This document shows, piece after piece, positions 26,377 to 35,685 of a DNA stretch of 64,000 nucleotides; within the stretch, counting starts at the first letter, position 1; each line of letters starts with the position of its first letter. The notes below the pieces were generated by a model. It was not told the origin of the DNA. It was given only the letters and a program-made list of their open reading frames with translations, and ran no database searches. Where the stretch lies: the NCBI GenBank assembly GCA_900100245.1, contig FNEU01000008.1:1-64000 (forward strand). The letters are read 5' to 3'. A program made the translations under genes and the position numbers. The stretch is from Lachnospiraceae bacterium G41. Its GTDB lineage: Bacteria > Bacillota > Clostridia > Lachnospirales > Lachnospiraceae.

Positions 26377-26385
26377 ATTTATTCC

Positions 26386-26733
26386 TTATGACATGCTTAC
26401 AGAAGCAATTCTGACATTTACGTCGCTGACTTCAAGACCTGTCATGGTTTCGATAGCGGTCTTAACCGAATTCTGTACTTTAGGGCAGATTTCGGGAACC
26501 TGATATCCGTAAAGAATACCTATAGCCATATCTACGCTGCAGGTTTTGCCTTTAATATCAACTTTTATGCCTCTGGTAAGTCTTCTTAAATTAATTTTCA
26601 AAGAAAGATTCTTTTTATCCTGTAAAGGAGTAACGCCCTCAACATCCTGAGATGCAAGCGCTGCAATAAGAGGTACTACATCTGTTGCGATACGAACAGA
26701 ACCGATTTTTTCGTTATTGTTAGCTGTACTCAT
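26386..26733 (-). CDS. Asp23/Gls24 family envelope stress protein
   Basis: The Asp23 pattern is clear: IGSVRIATDVVPLIAALASQDVEGV, then GIKVDIKGKTCSVDMAIGILYGYQVPEICPKVQ in two blocks, and VNVRIASV at the end. In Staphylococcus the protein is membrane-associated and linked to cell envelope homeostasis; the B. subtilis relative YqhY lies in the same place before nusB. I chose the ATG at 26733 (115 residues) because GGAGG lies just before it. The longer frame to 26823 runs through a hairpin and has no ribosome binding site. Confidence 0.9.
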   Translation of the reverse strand: MSTANNNEKIGSVRIATDVVPLIAALASQDVEGVTPLQDKKNLSLKINLRRLTRGIKVDIKGKTCSVDMAIGILYGYQVPEICPKVQNSVKTAIETMTGLEVSDVNVRIASVSMS

Positions 26734-26763
26734 TTTTAACCTCCGTAAAAGGACCTTCAAACC

Positions 26764-26823
26764 GGCATATGATAAAATCCTCATATGCCCTTTTATTTTA
26801 CCACAAAACAGATTTCGCCACAA
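26764..26823 (-). promoter_or_regulatory. Possible asp23 operon promoter and leader hairpin
   Basis: A weak -35 TTGTGG (26818-26823) and -10 TAAAAT (26795-26800) are 17 bases apart on the minus strand. Just downstream is a perfect 9-bp stem, GGCATATGA (26764-26772) and TCATATGCC (26781-26789). The stem lacks a T run on the coding strand, so I read it as leader structure and not as a terminator. Confidence 0.35.
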
Positions 26824-26844
26824 GTCACATTACTGTCCCCGAAA

Positions 26845-28215
26845 TCACCTTAAAGGGAACGAATAAATATTCAAATCTCTGTTTTGCATATACTTTATGC
26901 TCTCTTTGTCGTTGGACATATAATCAAAAATATGATTTTCTTCTAAAAGATATTCACCAAGCCTGTCATAAACATCGCTGTTGGCACATTTAAGCTCCAC
27001 TGAATCCCTGCCCTGCGATTTTGCATTAGCAAAAGCATTGTCAAGCTGAACCAAATCAATACCTTCGAAGTAAAGGCCTTCTTTTACGTAATAATTGTCC
27101 ATCGAGCTGTTGCAGGGAGGAAGCGGCGTGAAATTATCAATCACATGTGTAAGCTGAAGCTCGCTCGTAGTGATATTTAAATAGTCATAATTAATGCCGC
27201 CCGAATACTGGCTCATGGAGTTTTCCAGATACGAAGAATCGCCCCATGTACAGTCAATGTAATAATACTGACCGTTGCACTTAACCATATTCCATGCATG
27301 GCCTTCGTTTGCTCCGACATATCCTACTACAAGAGTACTCTGAATACCGAGTTGAGCGGATAAATACTGGAACGCCTTGGCATAGCCCTGGCAAACCGAT
27401 CTTCCGAATAAAAATACCGATAATATATTCTGGTTTTCCACAGAGTCAACATCGTATTCTGTGTTCATTATGATAAATTCGTATGTGTATTTAATCTTGG
27501 TATAATCGTCGGTATTCGGATTAATTCCTGTGAGAAATGCATTTTTATATGCATCAATATCCTTTTGATACTTTAATACATCCTCATAAGCTATTGTGTA
27601 AGCAGGTGTAAACTCAATCTTTACGATTCTGTCGGTGGTCGTATATTTCGTATACATGTAGCCGTTCGTATAGAAAATCTCAGGATGATCTCCCATTACG
27701 CAATTAAACGCATAATCAATATCCTCGGGATCTATTGAACAGATATAAAATGCATCAGTATAATTCTTAATGGCAATATAAATCTCAAGATAAAGCTGCT
27801 TTAATTCAGGCTCCATATTGTCATAATAAAAGAGCCCCTTACACTCGATATTGGCCGCATTAATATTCTGGGCATTTATACCCATGCTAATGCGGTCTCC
27901 CCACTCTTCTTCCGAGAGTCCGGCGTCGATTTTAATTTGTCCGATATCAGTATTAATTACCTCATGCTCTTCCGAAATCTTAGAAACATCGTCAATATGC
28001 GCTACTTTCTCTGTAACTTCCATGTCCAAAGACGATGATGAAGAACTTGCACTCGGACTCGTATAAAGAACATTCTGAGCCGTTTTGTCAAAATCGATAT
28101 GATCGCTTATAAAAGAAGAATCCTTTTCAAGCTGTTTGTCGATTAGTACGGAAGCACCTATTAAAAGCGCAAGGGCCAATACAAGTGCACCGATGATTAA
28201 ATAAATTTTCTTCAT
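26845..28215 (-). CDS. Membrane-anchored transglutaminase-like cysteine protease-fold protein
   Basis: An N-terminal signal anchor (about 3-25) leads into a Ser-rich linker and a helical region. The transglutaminase-like core has the full catalytic triad: Cys275 in GRSVCQGYAKAFQYL, His306 in NEGHAWNMV and Asp321 in YYIDCTWGD. Such Clostridial proteins are surface proteins, either peptidases or cross-linkers; the substrate is unknown. Length is 456. It starts a few bases after prfC with a weak ribosome binding site. A related protein lacking the triad lies on the other side of prfC. Confidence 0.85.
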   Translation of the reverse strand: MKKIYLIIGALVLALALLIGASVLIDKQLEKDSSFISDHIDFDKTAQNVLYTSPSASSSSSSLDMEVTEKVAHIDDVSKISEEHEVINTDIGQIKIDAGLSEEEWGDRISMGINAQNINAANIECKGLFYYDNMEPELKQLYLEIYIAIKNYTDAFYICSIDPEDIDYAFNCVMGDHPEIFYTNGYMYTKYTTTDRIVKIEFTPAYTIAYEDVLKYQKDIDAYKNAFLTGINPNTDDYTKIKYTYEFIIMNTEYDVDSVENQNILSVFLFGRSVCQGYAKAFQYLSAQLGIQSTLVVGYVGANEGHAWNMVKCNGQYYYIDCTWGDSSYLENSMSQYSGGINYDYLNITTSELQLTHVIDNFTPLPPCNSSMDNYYVKEGLYFEGIDLVQLDNAFANAKSQGRDSVELKCANSDVYDRLGEYLLEENHIFDYMSNDKESIKYMQNRDLNIYSFPLR

Positions 28216-28224
28216 AAAAGATTA

Positions 28225-29820
28225 TTAATTCTTTCCGAATTCCGACAAAACCAGATCTTTGTTTCTTTCCTTTGTCATTCCGATACTCCATTCGTTTATG
28301 AACAAAAGCAGAGGATTTCCTTTCATATCCTTTACCTTCTTCATATCCGAAGTACCTGATAATTTAGCCACGTCTATCTCGTCTTTATTGTCAATCCACC
28401 TGATATGTTCATAAGGCAGATTGTCCATTCTTATTTCAACATTGTATTCGTTTTCAAGTCGGTATTTTAAAACTTCAAACTGAAGTACACCTACAACACC
28501 GACAATGATTTCTTCCATACCGGTATTGAATTCCTGGAATACCTGAATCGCGCCTTCCTGAGCAATCTGTGTAATACCCTTCATAAACTGCTTTCTCTTC
28601 ATTGTATCCATCTGACGGACTCTCGCAAAATGTTCGGGAGCAAAGGTAGGAATACCCTCATAATTAAATTTGTTTGAAGCAACAGTTAATGTATCACCAA
28701 TTGAGAAAATACCGGGATCGAATACACCGATTATATCTCCTGCATACGCAGTATCAAGTATCTTTCTGTCATCCGCCATAATCTGCTGGGGTTGGGAAAG
28801 TCTCATGGATTTTCCACCCTGCATATGATAAACTTCCTTGCTTGCATCAAACTTTCCAGAACATATACGCATAAAAGCGATTCTGTCACGGTGAGCCTTG
28901 TTCATATTGGCCTGTATTTTAAATACAAAAGCGGAAAATTCGTTTTCAAGCGGATCTATTATACCGATATCACTCTTTCTCGGAAGAGGAGTTGTCGACA
29001 TCTGAAGGAAATTGTTCAAAAAGATTTCAACACCGAAGTTTGTTAATGCCGAACCGAAAAATACAGGTGTAAGTTTACCTTTCTGAACATCTTTTATATC
29101 AAATTCGGCGGAAGCGCCGTCAAGCAGTTCTATTTCATCGGAAAGTTTGTTATATGCCTCTTCTCCGATTGCTTCAATCAAAGCATCTTTCGTAGACATA
29201 TCTATTTCCCAGGATTTGCCTTCCTTGGTACCTTTTTCGGTATCGGAAAACATTACAACCTTTTCGTTGTGTCTGTCATATACGCCTTTAAAGCCTTTTC
29301 CCGAGCCTATTGGCCAGTTGACGGGACAGGTAGCAATTCCGAGTTCGTTTTCAATCTGATCTAAAAGTTCAAATGTATCAAGAGCATCTCTGTCGAGTTT
29401 ATTTATGAATGTAAAAATAGGAATTCCTCTCATACCGCAGACTTTGAAAAGTTTCCTTGTCTGCGCCTCAACGCCCTTTGATGCGTCTATAACCATTACC
29501 GCGGAGTCCGCAGCCATAAGGGTTCTATAAGTATCTTCAGAGAAATCCTGGTGGCCCGGTGTATCCAGAATATTTACGCAATATCCGTCATATTCAAACT
29601 GAAGTACCGATGAAGTAACGGAAATACCTCTTTCCTTCTCTATTTCCATCCAGTCGGAAACCGCATGTCTTGCAGTAGCCTTCCCTTTTACACTTCCTGC
29701 CAGATTAATGGCTCCGCCGTATAAAAGAAATTTCTCTGTAAGTGTGGTTTTACCTGCATCAGGGTGCGAAATAATTGCGAATGTTCTTCTTCTTTGTATC
29801 TCTTTATCGTAATTGCCCAC
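28225..29820 (-). CDS. prfC: Peptide chain release factor 3
   Basis: GTPase that recycles class I release factors from the ribosome. G1 is ISHPDAGKTTLTEK, the switch region is MEIEKERGISVTSSV, G3 is DTPGHQDFSEDTYR and G4 is FINKLDRD. The RF3-specific C-terminal part includes VGVLQFEVLKYRLENEY. Length 531 is standard. The start codon is GTG at 29820 with a weak GAGAG upstream; the following codons match the family N-terminus. It lies between two transglutaminase-fold genes. Confidence 0.96.
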   Translation of the reverse strand: MGNYDKEIQRRRTFAIISHPDAGKTTLTEKFLLYGGAINLAGSVKGKATARHAVSDWMEIEKERGISVTSSVLQFEYDGYCVNILDTPGHQDFSEDTYRTLMAADSAVMVIDASKGVEAQTRKLFKVCGMRGIPIFTFINKLDRDALDTFELLDQIENELGIATCPVNWPIGSGKGFKGVYDRHNEKVVMFSDTEKGTKEGKSWEIDMSTKDALIEAIGEEAYNKLSDEIELLDGASAEFDIKDVQKGKLTPVFFGSALTNFGVEIFLNNFLQMSTTPLPRKSDIGIIDPLENEFSAFVFKIQANMNKAHRDRIAFMRICSGKFDASKEVYHMQGGKSMRLSQPQQIMADDRKILDTAYAGDIIGVFDPGIFSIGDTLTVASNKFNYEGIPTFAPEHFARVRQMDTMKRKQFMKGITQIAQEGAIQVFQEFNTGMEEIIVGVVGVLQFEVLKYRLENEYNVEIRMDNLPYEHIRWIDNKDEIDVAKLSGTSDMKKVKDMKGNPLLLFINEWSIGMTKERNKDLVLSEFGKN

Positions 29821-29913
29821 TTTGTTTCTCTCTTTCGTCTTTTTCCGTTAAAAATCATACCGATAAATAATACTATTTATCTGGGAAAAATTCAAATATA
29901 TTTAAAAGTATCT

Positions 29914-31119
29914 CTATTTAAACTCTCTGTCATCAAAAGGATAATCCGCATCCAAATCTCCGAAAAAGAACAATTCCATTCTTTCGAATTCCTGATCAAA
30001 CATAACCGCGTTTATTTTAAAATATTTATTATTTGTCTGTTTGCTGATGGCAAAATAAGTACAGTGGCATTCTGTATCGTTTTCATAAAGAGGGAAATTC
30101 TTGAAATCTAAATATTCAAAATAAGGATTACAAAGATAATCCATGCCATCGTGCCTTATGATGAGACAATGCACATTGCTCATAAAAACCTGGTCCGGAA
30201 ACCATTTTAAATACCTATCCATTGCAGGTTTGCCGTCCATTGTAACAAACTGGTTCTCGATATTTAACTGTGTAAGCATATACTGATAGAGCATTATAAA
30301 CTCATGCAGGTATAATCTGTCATTTTTAAGGTTTCTTACAACATCAATATGAAGAAGGCTTCTTCCGTCCGTGGCATCAGGATTAGGTTCGGAATAATTC
30401 CAGTCATTTTCTTTTATATAAAGATTTTCAATAAGATATTTATATATCTTTCTGGCATTTTCCATATCGTTATCCTGGTAATTTACATTACTGTCGATAA
30501 CATCCGTGACAAAATCTCTGAATTCATCCATTTCGGCAGGAAAGTTCTTATCATCCTTAATTAAGTTATCCGGGCGATAAGATTCGTATTCGTCAAAAGA
30601 TCCGAAATAATCAGGATATGTTATTGTAAAATTATAATAATCTTCTGTTTCAAACTTTGCTATATAGACAACAGGGTTTGAAGTTTCGGCAATTTTTAAA
30701 ACCTCATCAAAATCCTCTTTGGTAATGGGGTAACCTGCATCTAAAGTAAGCACTTTTTCTCCGTCATTTACAGCAAGCATGACCTGTTTTGCCATTTCAA
30801 GATATTCAGGCTTGTCATGGTAAATTTTCGAAAGGCCCGGTCTTAAAGCAACGGGATTGTAAATAAAATTGCCTGCCCCGTCAAAAGGGTAATCATTAGG
30901 CATGATATCTTCCAATTCTTCCTCTTCATCAGCAATATAAATGTCCTTTTCTTTTTCATCAGTAACAGTTTCCTCTTCCTCTTCGGAAACGATTTCGGTA
31001 ACAGACTCATTTCCGGGGTAATCCGTAATTGTTTTAGGATTATTACAACCAATAAAAATAGCGCAACACAATACAATTCCAACGGTTTCAAGTAGTTTCA
31101 AGTAATTCTTTCCAGTCAA
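29914..31119 (-). CDS. Lipoprotein with a degenerate transglutaminase-like domain
   Basis: A signal peptide ends in the lipobox FIGC (Cys25), followed by a strongly acidic linker (about 40-72). The C-terminal half aligns by eye with the transglutaminase protein at 26845-28215: LYLHEFIMLYQYMLTQLNI against SVCQGYAKAFQYLSAQLGI. The triad positions become Leu271, His317 and Asn331, so catalytic Cys and Asp are missing. It is probably a binding or regulatory relative. The start codon is TTG at 31119 with a strong AGGAGG eight bases upstream. The exact function is unknown. Confidence 0.72.
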   Translation of the reverse strand: MTGKNYLKLLETVGIVLCCAIFIGCNNPKTITDYPGNESVTEIVSEEEEETVTDEKEKDIYIADEEEELEDIMPNDYPFDGAGNFIYNPVALRPGLSKIYHDKPEYLEMAKQVMLAVNDGEKVLTLDAGYPITKEDFDEVLKIAETSNPVVYIAKFETEDYYNFTITYPDYFGSFDEYESYRPDNLIKDDKNFPAEMDEFRDFVTDVIDSNVNYQDNDMENARKIYKYLIENLYIKENDWNYSEPNPDATDGRSLLHIDVVRNLKNDRLYLHEFIMLYQYMLTQLNIENQFVTMDGKPAMDRYLKWFPDQVFMSNVHCLIIRHDGMDYLCNPYFEYLDFKNFPLYENDTECHCTYFAISKQTNNKYFKINAVMFDQEFERMELFFFGDLDADYPFDDREFK

Positions 31120-31190
31120 TTTTTTAACCTCCTAAAATATTTAATTGGACATATTGTATCTGATGAAGTCCCAACCGGGATAAATTGGAT

Positions 31191-32414
31191 TTATTTTAAA
31201 ATGGATTTTCCGTCAAGTTTTCCTTCTACGCCAAGCAAATCAAGTACAGTTGCGCCTATATCGGCAAAAGTCTCGCGTGTGCCGTAATTTACAGGCTTGA
31301 TATTTTTACCGTAGCAGATAAAAGGAATATACTCTCTGGTATGATCTGTAGTCTTGGTGAATCCCGGATCGCAACCGTGATCCGCAGTAATCATAAGGCA
31401 GTCGTCTTCACCGAGTTTATCTAACAGTTCCGGTAATCTTAAATCAAAATATGAAAGAGCTTTCGCATAGCCTTCGATATCTCTTCTGTGACCGTAAACC
31501 ATATCAAAATCAACGAGATTGGTAAAGCAGATTCCGTTAAAATCTCTGTCCATCCATGTAAGAGTTTTGTTTATACCGTCTTCATTAGACTCGGTATATA
31601 CGTAATCCGTAATTCCGCTTCCTGCAAATATATCGTAAATCTTACCGATTGATAAAACATCTTTGCCCGCATCTTTTAGGATGTTTAGCATTGTATCCTT
31701 AGGCGGAAAGAGGGAGAAATCGTGACGATGAGGCGTTCTGTAATAATTTCCGCTCTCTCCTAAGAATGGTCTAGCAATTACTCTTCCCACACCGTGTTCG
31801 CCCTGTAATATTTCTCTTGCGATTTTACAGTATCTGTAAAGCTCTTCAAGAGGAACTACTTCTTCATGCGCAGCAATCTGAAATACAGAGTCTGCGGATG
31901 TATATACGATTAGCGCACCTGTTTTAACATGCTCATCACCATAATCGGCGATAACTTTAGTTCCTGAATAGGTTGCATTAACAATAACCTTGCGGCCTGT
32001 TCTCTTTTCAAATTCTTCAATAACTTCTTTGGGAAATCCGTTAGGATATGTAGGCATGGGCTTGGGTGATACAAGGCCGGCGATTTCCCAGTGACCTATT
32101 GTAGTATCCTTACCCATTGATTTTTCCCTCATACGGGCTATTAGCGCAGCATGCTTACCATTTTTCATATCTTCGCTAATCTCGCAGTACAGAGCCTTTT
32201 TATCGCTTTCAAGGGTATTAATATTCTTAGTCGTAAAAGATACATCTACTCCGTCAATATTAAAAAGCCCGAGTTTTGCCATATTGGGCAAATCAAAATA
32301 TTCACTCGATGCACAGGATTTGATTGTATTGGAGCCTACGTCTCCAAAAAGATCGGCATCAGGTTCTTCACCGATTCCAAAACTGTCTAAAACTATAAGA
32401 AATACTCTTTTCAT
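31191..32414 (-). CDS. deoB: Phosphopentomutase
   Basis: Interconverts ribose 1-phosphate and ribose 5-phosphate in nucleoside salvage. Alkaline-phosphatase-fold metal motifs are visible: VLDSFGIGEEPDA at the N-terminus, TIGHWEIAG with the phosphothreonine region, and ITADHGCDPGFTKTTDHTREY at the C-terminus. Length 407 is normal. GGGAG precedes the ATG. In Bacillus deoB neighbours xerD and pnp-type nucleoside phosphorylases; here it stands between a lipoprotein and a small membrane protein. Confidence 0.96.
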   Translation of the reverse strand: MKRVFLIVLDSFGIGEEPDADLFGDVGSNTIKSCASSEYFDLPNMAKLGLFNIDGVDVSFTTKNINTLESDKKALYCEISEDMKNGKHAALIARMREKSMGKDTTIGHWEIAGLVSPKPMPTYPNGFPKEVIEEFEKRTGRKVIVNATYSGTKVIADYGDEHVKTGALIVYTSADSVFQIAAHEEVVPLEELYRYCKIAREILQGEHGVGRVIARPFLGESGNYYRTPHRHDFSLFPPKDTMLNILKDAGKDVLSIGKIYDIFAGSGITDYVYTESNEDGINKTLTWMDRDFNGICFTNLVDFDMVYGHRRDIEGYAKALSYFDLRLPELLDKLGEDDCLMITADHGCDPGFTKTTDHTREYIPFICYGKNIKPVNYGTRETFADIGATVLDLLGVEGKLDGKSILK

Positions 32415-32453
32415 TTACAGTCTCCCAATAAACATTTTTTTAAATCAATAGTG

Positions 32454-32939
32454 TTAATCTAATTCATTGCTGAAAATAATCGTATCATTTTTATTAAAAC
32501 GAATATCCCGCATTCCCATTCCTTTAAAATAATCATTCTCAAAATCCTTACACACATACCATTCATAAGGATTGTACGATGTTAAATTAATATTTCCCAT
32601 ATCAGGAAGGTCGCTTTCATCTACCACCCAGTGATAATCATTGGTAAGTTTTTCTGCCTCATCTTCAGAAATTGTAAAATAACCGTGATGAACGGTATCT
32701 CCCCCCGGAGAAACCTGAGTAGTACCGAGTATGTTCCAGCAATAATAGCAGGATTCGCATTCACCGCCAGTGACACTGTTAAAGTTCTTGCTTACCCACG
32801 AAATATCATTACTGTATTCATGCTCATAGTGAAGCGGTTTGTAAGTAACAATGGCAGCAATAACAAGAACAATTATTGCCACAAAAATAATTACTCCTAA
32901 AATAAGCGAAATTAGTTTTTTACCAACAAGTCCAAACAT
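32454..32939 (-). CDS. Small single-pass membrane protein of unknown function
   Basis: I do not recognise the family. One strong transmembrane helix (about 9-33) is followed by an outward domain of about 125 residues rich in Tyr, Asp and Asn. Its GECESCYYCW motif (three Cys in seven residues) and a later single Cys could form disulfides or bind metal. GGGAG precedes the ATG. It sits 39 bases upstream of deoB, downstream of pnp's terminator. Coding is supported by the ribosome binding site and membrane topology. Confidence 0.65.
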   Translation of the reverse strand: MFGLVGKKLISLILGVIIFVAIIVLVIAAIVTYKPLHYEHEYSNDISWVSKNFNSVTGGECESCYYCWNILGTTQVSPGGDTVHHGYFTISEDEAEKLTNDYHWVVDESDLPDMGNINLTSYNPYEWYVCKDFENDYFKGMGMRDIRFNKNDTIIFSNELD

Positions 32940-33022
32940 ATAAAACTCCCGATTTACAAACTATGATTATTATAGCATATTTATATATCTTTAAAAAATG
33001 ATTTTATAAACACAAAGGCAAT

Positions 33023-33052
33023 AAAAAAGCCGGACTCAAAAGAATCCGGCTT
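33023..33052 (-). terminator. Rho-independent terminator after pnp
   Basis: AAGCCGGA pairs with TCCGGCTT around a ten-base loop. On the minus strand it is followed by TTTTTTAT, 19 bases past the pnp stop. Confidence 0.88.
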
Positions 33053-33071
33053 ATACTTATAAAATTAAATT

Positions 33072-35156
33072 TTATACATCCTTGATTGAGAAGCTCATTC
33101 TGCCCATCTTATCTTTGCCCATGCACTTAACGGTAACTTTGTCACCGAGTGTAAGAACATCTTCGACATGCTCGATTCTCTGCTTTGCAATCTTGGAAAT
33201 ATGAACCATACCTTCTTTTCCGGGTGCGAATTCTACGAATGCGCCGAATTCCTTGATGGAAACAACAACACCCTTAAGAATCTGACCTTCCTCGTAATCT
33301 GTAACGATGGTGTTAATCATATTGATTGCTTCGTTAATCTTATCAATATCTGTACCGCAAACAGCAACCTTGCCGTCATCTGTGATATCAATCTTAACGC
33401 CTGTACGAGCGATGATTTCGTTGATTGTCTTACCCTTCTGTCCGACAACATCACCGATCTTATCGGGATCGATTGTAATCTGAACAATCTTGGGAGCGTA
33501 TTTGCTGATTTCTTTTCTGGGTTCTGCAATTGCTTTGCTCATGCAGTTATCCATGATGAAGAATCTTGCTTCACGACATCTTGCGATTGCACCTTCAACG
33601 ATGGGTCTTGTAAGACCGTGAATCTTGATATCCATCTGAATTGCTGTGATACCGTCTTTAGTACCTGTAACCTTGAAGTCCATATCTCCGAAGAAGTCTT
33701 CGAGACCCTGGATATCTGTAAGAAGGATGAAATCATCATCTGTCTCGCCTGTTACAAGACCACAGGAAATACCTGCAACCATCTTCTTAATGGGAACACC
33801 AGCAGCCATAAGTGACATACATGATGCACATGTAGAAGCCATAGATGTTGAACCGTTAGATTCGAATGTTTCTGATACGCAACGGATTGCGTAAGGGAAT
33901 TCTTCCTCTGAAGGAAGTACGGGGATAAGAGCTCTCTCAGCAAGTGCACCGTGGCCGATTTCACGACGTCCGGGACCTCTGGAAACCTTTGTTTCACCTA
34001 CAGAGTATGCAGGGAAGTTGTAATGATGCATATATCTCTTGGAAGTTTCGTTGTCATCAAGACCGTCGATCTTCTGAACTTCTGAAAGAGGTGCAAGAGT
34101 ACATACATCACAGATCTGTGTCTGTCCTCTGGTGAACATGGATGAACCGTGAACTCTGGGGATGATATCTACTTCAGCTGCAAGAGGACGAATCTGTGTG
34201 ATTTCACGACCGTCGGGACGCTTGTGATCCTTAAGAATCATCTTTCTTACAGTCTTCTTTTCGTACTGATAAATTGCTTCACCTAAAATAGCAAGCCATT
34301 CTTCATTCTCGGCAAAAGCTTCTTCTAATTTTTCTGTGATAACACGGATATTCTCTTCTCTCTTCTGCTTTTCATCCGTAAATACAGCAACTTCCATTTC
34401 TTCGGGAGTTACGATTTCTTTCATCTTTGCAAAAAGTTCTTCGGGAATAGCACATGATTCATATTCATGTTTGGGTTTACCAACCTCTGCAACAATCTGG
34501 TTAATCCATGCAATGATAGTCTGGTTAATTTCATGAGCCTTGTAAATAGCCTCAATCATCTTTGCTTCGGGAACTTCGTTTGCACCTGCTTCAATCATGA
34601 TAACTTTCTCGCTTGTTGAAGCAACTGTTAACTGCATATCACCGTTCTTCCACTGTTCCTGGTTAGGGTTGATAATGAATTCTCCGTCAATCAAACCAAC
34701 CTGAGTTGTAGCACAGGGACCGCAGAAAGGAATATCTGAAATTGATGTAGCGATTGCTGAACCAAGCATAGCAACAAGCTCGGGACGACACTCGGGATCA
34801 ACACTCATTACGAGGTTGTTAAGTGTTACATCGTTTCTGTAATCCTTGGGGAATAAAGGTCTCATGGGACGGTCAATAACACGGCTTGTGAGGATTGCGT
34901 TCTCTGAAGCTTTACCTTCTCTTTTGTTGAAACCTCCGGGAATCTTTCCTACAGCGTATAATTTCTCTTCGTACTCAACGGAAAGAGGGAAAAAGTCGAT
35001 TCCGTCTCTGGGCTTCTCGGAAGCTGTAGCAGTAGAAAGAACCGTTGTGTCGCCGTAATGCATAAAAGCGGCGCCGTTTGCCTGAGCGGATACTCTTCCG
35101 ATATCAACGGATAATGTACGTCCGGCAAGTTCAAGACTAAATGTTTTAAATGCCAT
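33072..35156 (-). CDS. pnp: Polyribonucleotide nucleotidyltransferase (PNPase)
   Basis: Phosphorolytic 3'-5' exoribonuclease of the RNA degradosome. Two RNase PH domains are visible, with FNKREGKASENAILTSRVIDRPMRPLFP-type and FTRGQTQICDVCTL blocks. They are followed by a KH domain with GDVVGQKGKTINEIIA and an S1 domain with GAFVEFAPGKEGMVHIS. Length 694 is typical. GGAG precedes the ATG. The 5' leader contains a long hairpin, and rpsO lies upstream as in many bacteria. Confidence 0.97.
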   Translation of the reverse strand: MAFKTFSLELAGRTLSVDIGRVSAQANGAAFMHYGDTTVLSTATASEKPRDGIDFFPLSVEYEEKLYAVGKIPGGFNKREGKASENAILTSRVIDRPMRPLFPKDYRNDVTLNNLVMSVDPECRPELVAMLGSAIATSISDIPFCGPCATTQVGLIDGEFIINPNQEQWKNGDMQLTVASTSEKVIMIEAGANEVPEAKMIEAIYKAHEINQTIIAWINQIVAEVGKPKHEYESCAIPEELFAKMKEIVTPEEMEVAVFTDEKQKREENIRVITEKLEEAFAENEEWLAILGEAIYQYEKKTVRKMILKDHKRPDGREITQIRPLAAEVDIIPRVHGSSMFTRGQTQICDVCTLAPLSEVQKIDGLDDNETSKRYMHHYNFPAYSVGETKVSRGPGRREIGHGALAERALIPVLPSEEEFPYAIRCVSETFESNGSTSMASTCASCMSLMAAGVPIKKMVAGISCGLVTGETDDDFILLTDIQGLEDFFGDMDFKVTGTKDGITAIQMDIKIHGLTRPIVEGAIARCREARFFIMDNCMSKAIAEPRKEISKYAPKIVQITIDPDKIGDVVGQKGKTINEIIARTGVKIDITDDGKVAVCGTDIDKINEAINMINTIVTDYEEGQILKGVVVSIKEFGAFVEFAPGKEGMVHISKIAKQRIEHVEDVLTLGDKVTVKCMGKDKMGRMSFSIKDV

Positions 35157-35189
35157 TTTTCTTCTCCTTTAAATATTTTTTATATCTAA

Positions 35190-35274
35190 GGCAGAAGTGC
35201 CGAAACTACTGAAAATATCACCAAATATAATTTATTTCATAACACTTTCAGTGGCTTCGGAATGTACTTCTGCC
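35190..35274 (-). promoter_or_regulatory. Long three-part hairpin in the pnp leader
   Basis: Three successive stems close one large hairpin: GGCAGAAGT with ACTTCTGCC (9 bp), CCGAA with TTCGG (5 bp) and ACTGAAA with TTTCAGT (7 bp), with small internal loops and a 31-base apical loop. It ends 33 bases before the pnp ATG. In E. coli a similar leader stem is cut by RNase III and degraded by PNPase for autoregulation; the same logic is inferred here. Confidence 0.75.
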
Positions 35275-35297
35275 ATGTTACCTTTTTAACGCATTAA

Positions 35298-35317
35298 GGC
35301 GGGCACGAATGCCCGCC
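35298..35317 (-). terminator. Hairpin after rpsO
   Basis: GGCGGGCA and TGCCCGCC pair perfectly around CGAA, 11 bases past the rpsO stop. The T run on the minus strand is weak (TTAATGCGTTAAAAA), so read-through into pnp is likely. Confidence 0.65.
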
Positions 35318-35328
35318 CGATTTGTTAA

Positions 35329-35595
35329 TTACTTTCTTAAGCCAAGTTTCTCAATAAGAGCACGATATCTTTCGATATCAGTATTCTTAAGGTAAGCAAG
35401 TAAGCCACGACGCTGACCAACTAACTTAAGAAGACCTCTGTTTGAGTGGAAATCCTTGGGATTCTTTTTCATATGCTCTGTGAGCTCCTGAATACGAGCT
35501 GTAAGAACAGCGATCTGTACTTCGGGTGAACCTGTATCACCTTCGCTGCGAGCATATTCAGCAATAACTGCCTGCTTTTTCTCTTTGGAAATCAT
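35329..35595 (-). CDS. rpsO: 30S ribosomal protein S15
   Basis: The 88-residue sequence is a textbook S15: [49 protein letters not shown] in two blocks, and a final IEKLGLRK. It binds 16S rRNA at the central-domain junction. AGGAGG precedes the ATG. A clear promoter and a folded leader lie upstream, as expected for an autoregulated gene, and pnp follows. Confidence 0.98.
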   Translation of the reverse strand: MISKEKKQAVIAEYARSEGDTGSPEVQIAVLTARIQELTEHMKKNPKDFHSNRGLLKLVGQRRGLLAYLKNTDIERYRALIEKLGLRK

Positions 35596-35624
35596 TCTTT
35601 TTTCCTCCTAATAATTATTTACTG

Positions 35625-35669
35625 CTAAATCCAGGTCGTAAGTCGGAGTGTCAAACAACTTAGATTTAG
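35625..35669 (-). promoter_or_regulatory. Structured rpsO leader, candidate S15 autoregulatory site
   Basis: CTAAATC (35625-35631) pairs with GATTTAG (35663-35669), and TAAGT (35639-35643) pairs with ACTTA (35658-35662) inside it, leaving a seven-base bulge on one side and a 14-base loop. It sits between the promoter and the ribosome binding site. Several S15 leaders fold to mimic the 16S site; the assignment here is inferred from position and folding. Confidence 0.55.
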
Positions 35670-35685
35670 TTCGCATACAAAAGAC

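Noticed and set aside
26734-26823. Longer N-terminus for the Asp23 gene
   Set aside because: The upstream part runs through a hairpin, lacks a ribosome binding site and does not match the family start.
33168-33815. Long plus-strand frame (215 codons) opposite pnp
   Set aside because: It is the antisense shadow of a strongly conserved gene, is Cys/Asn-rich and has no independent support.
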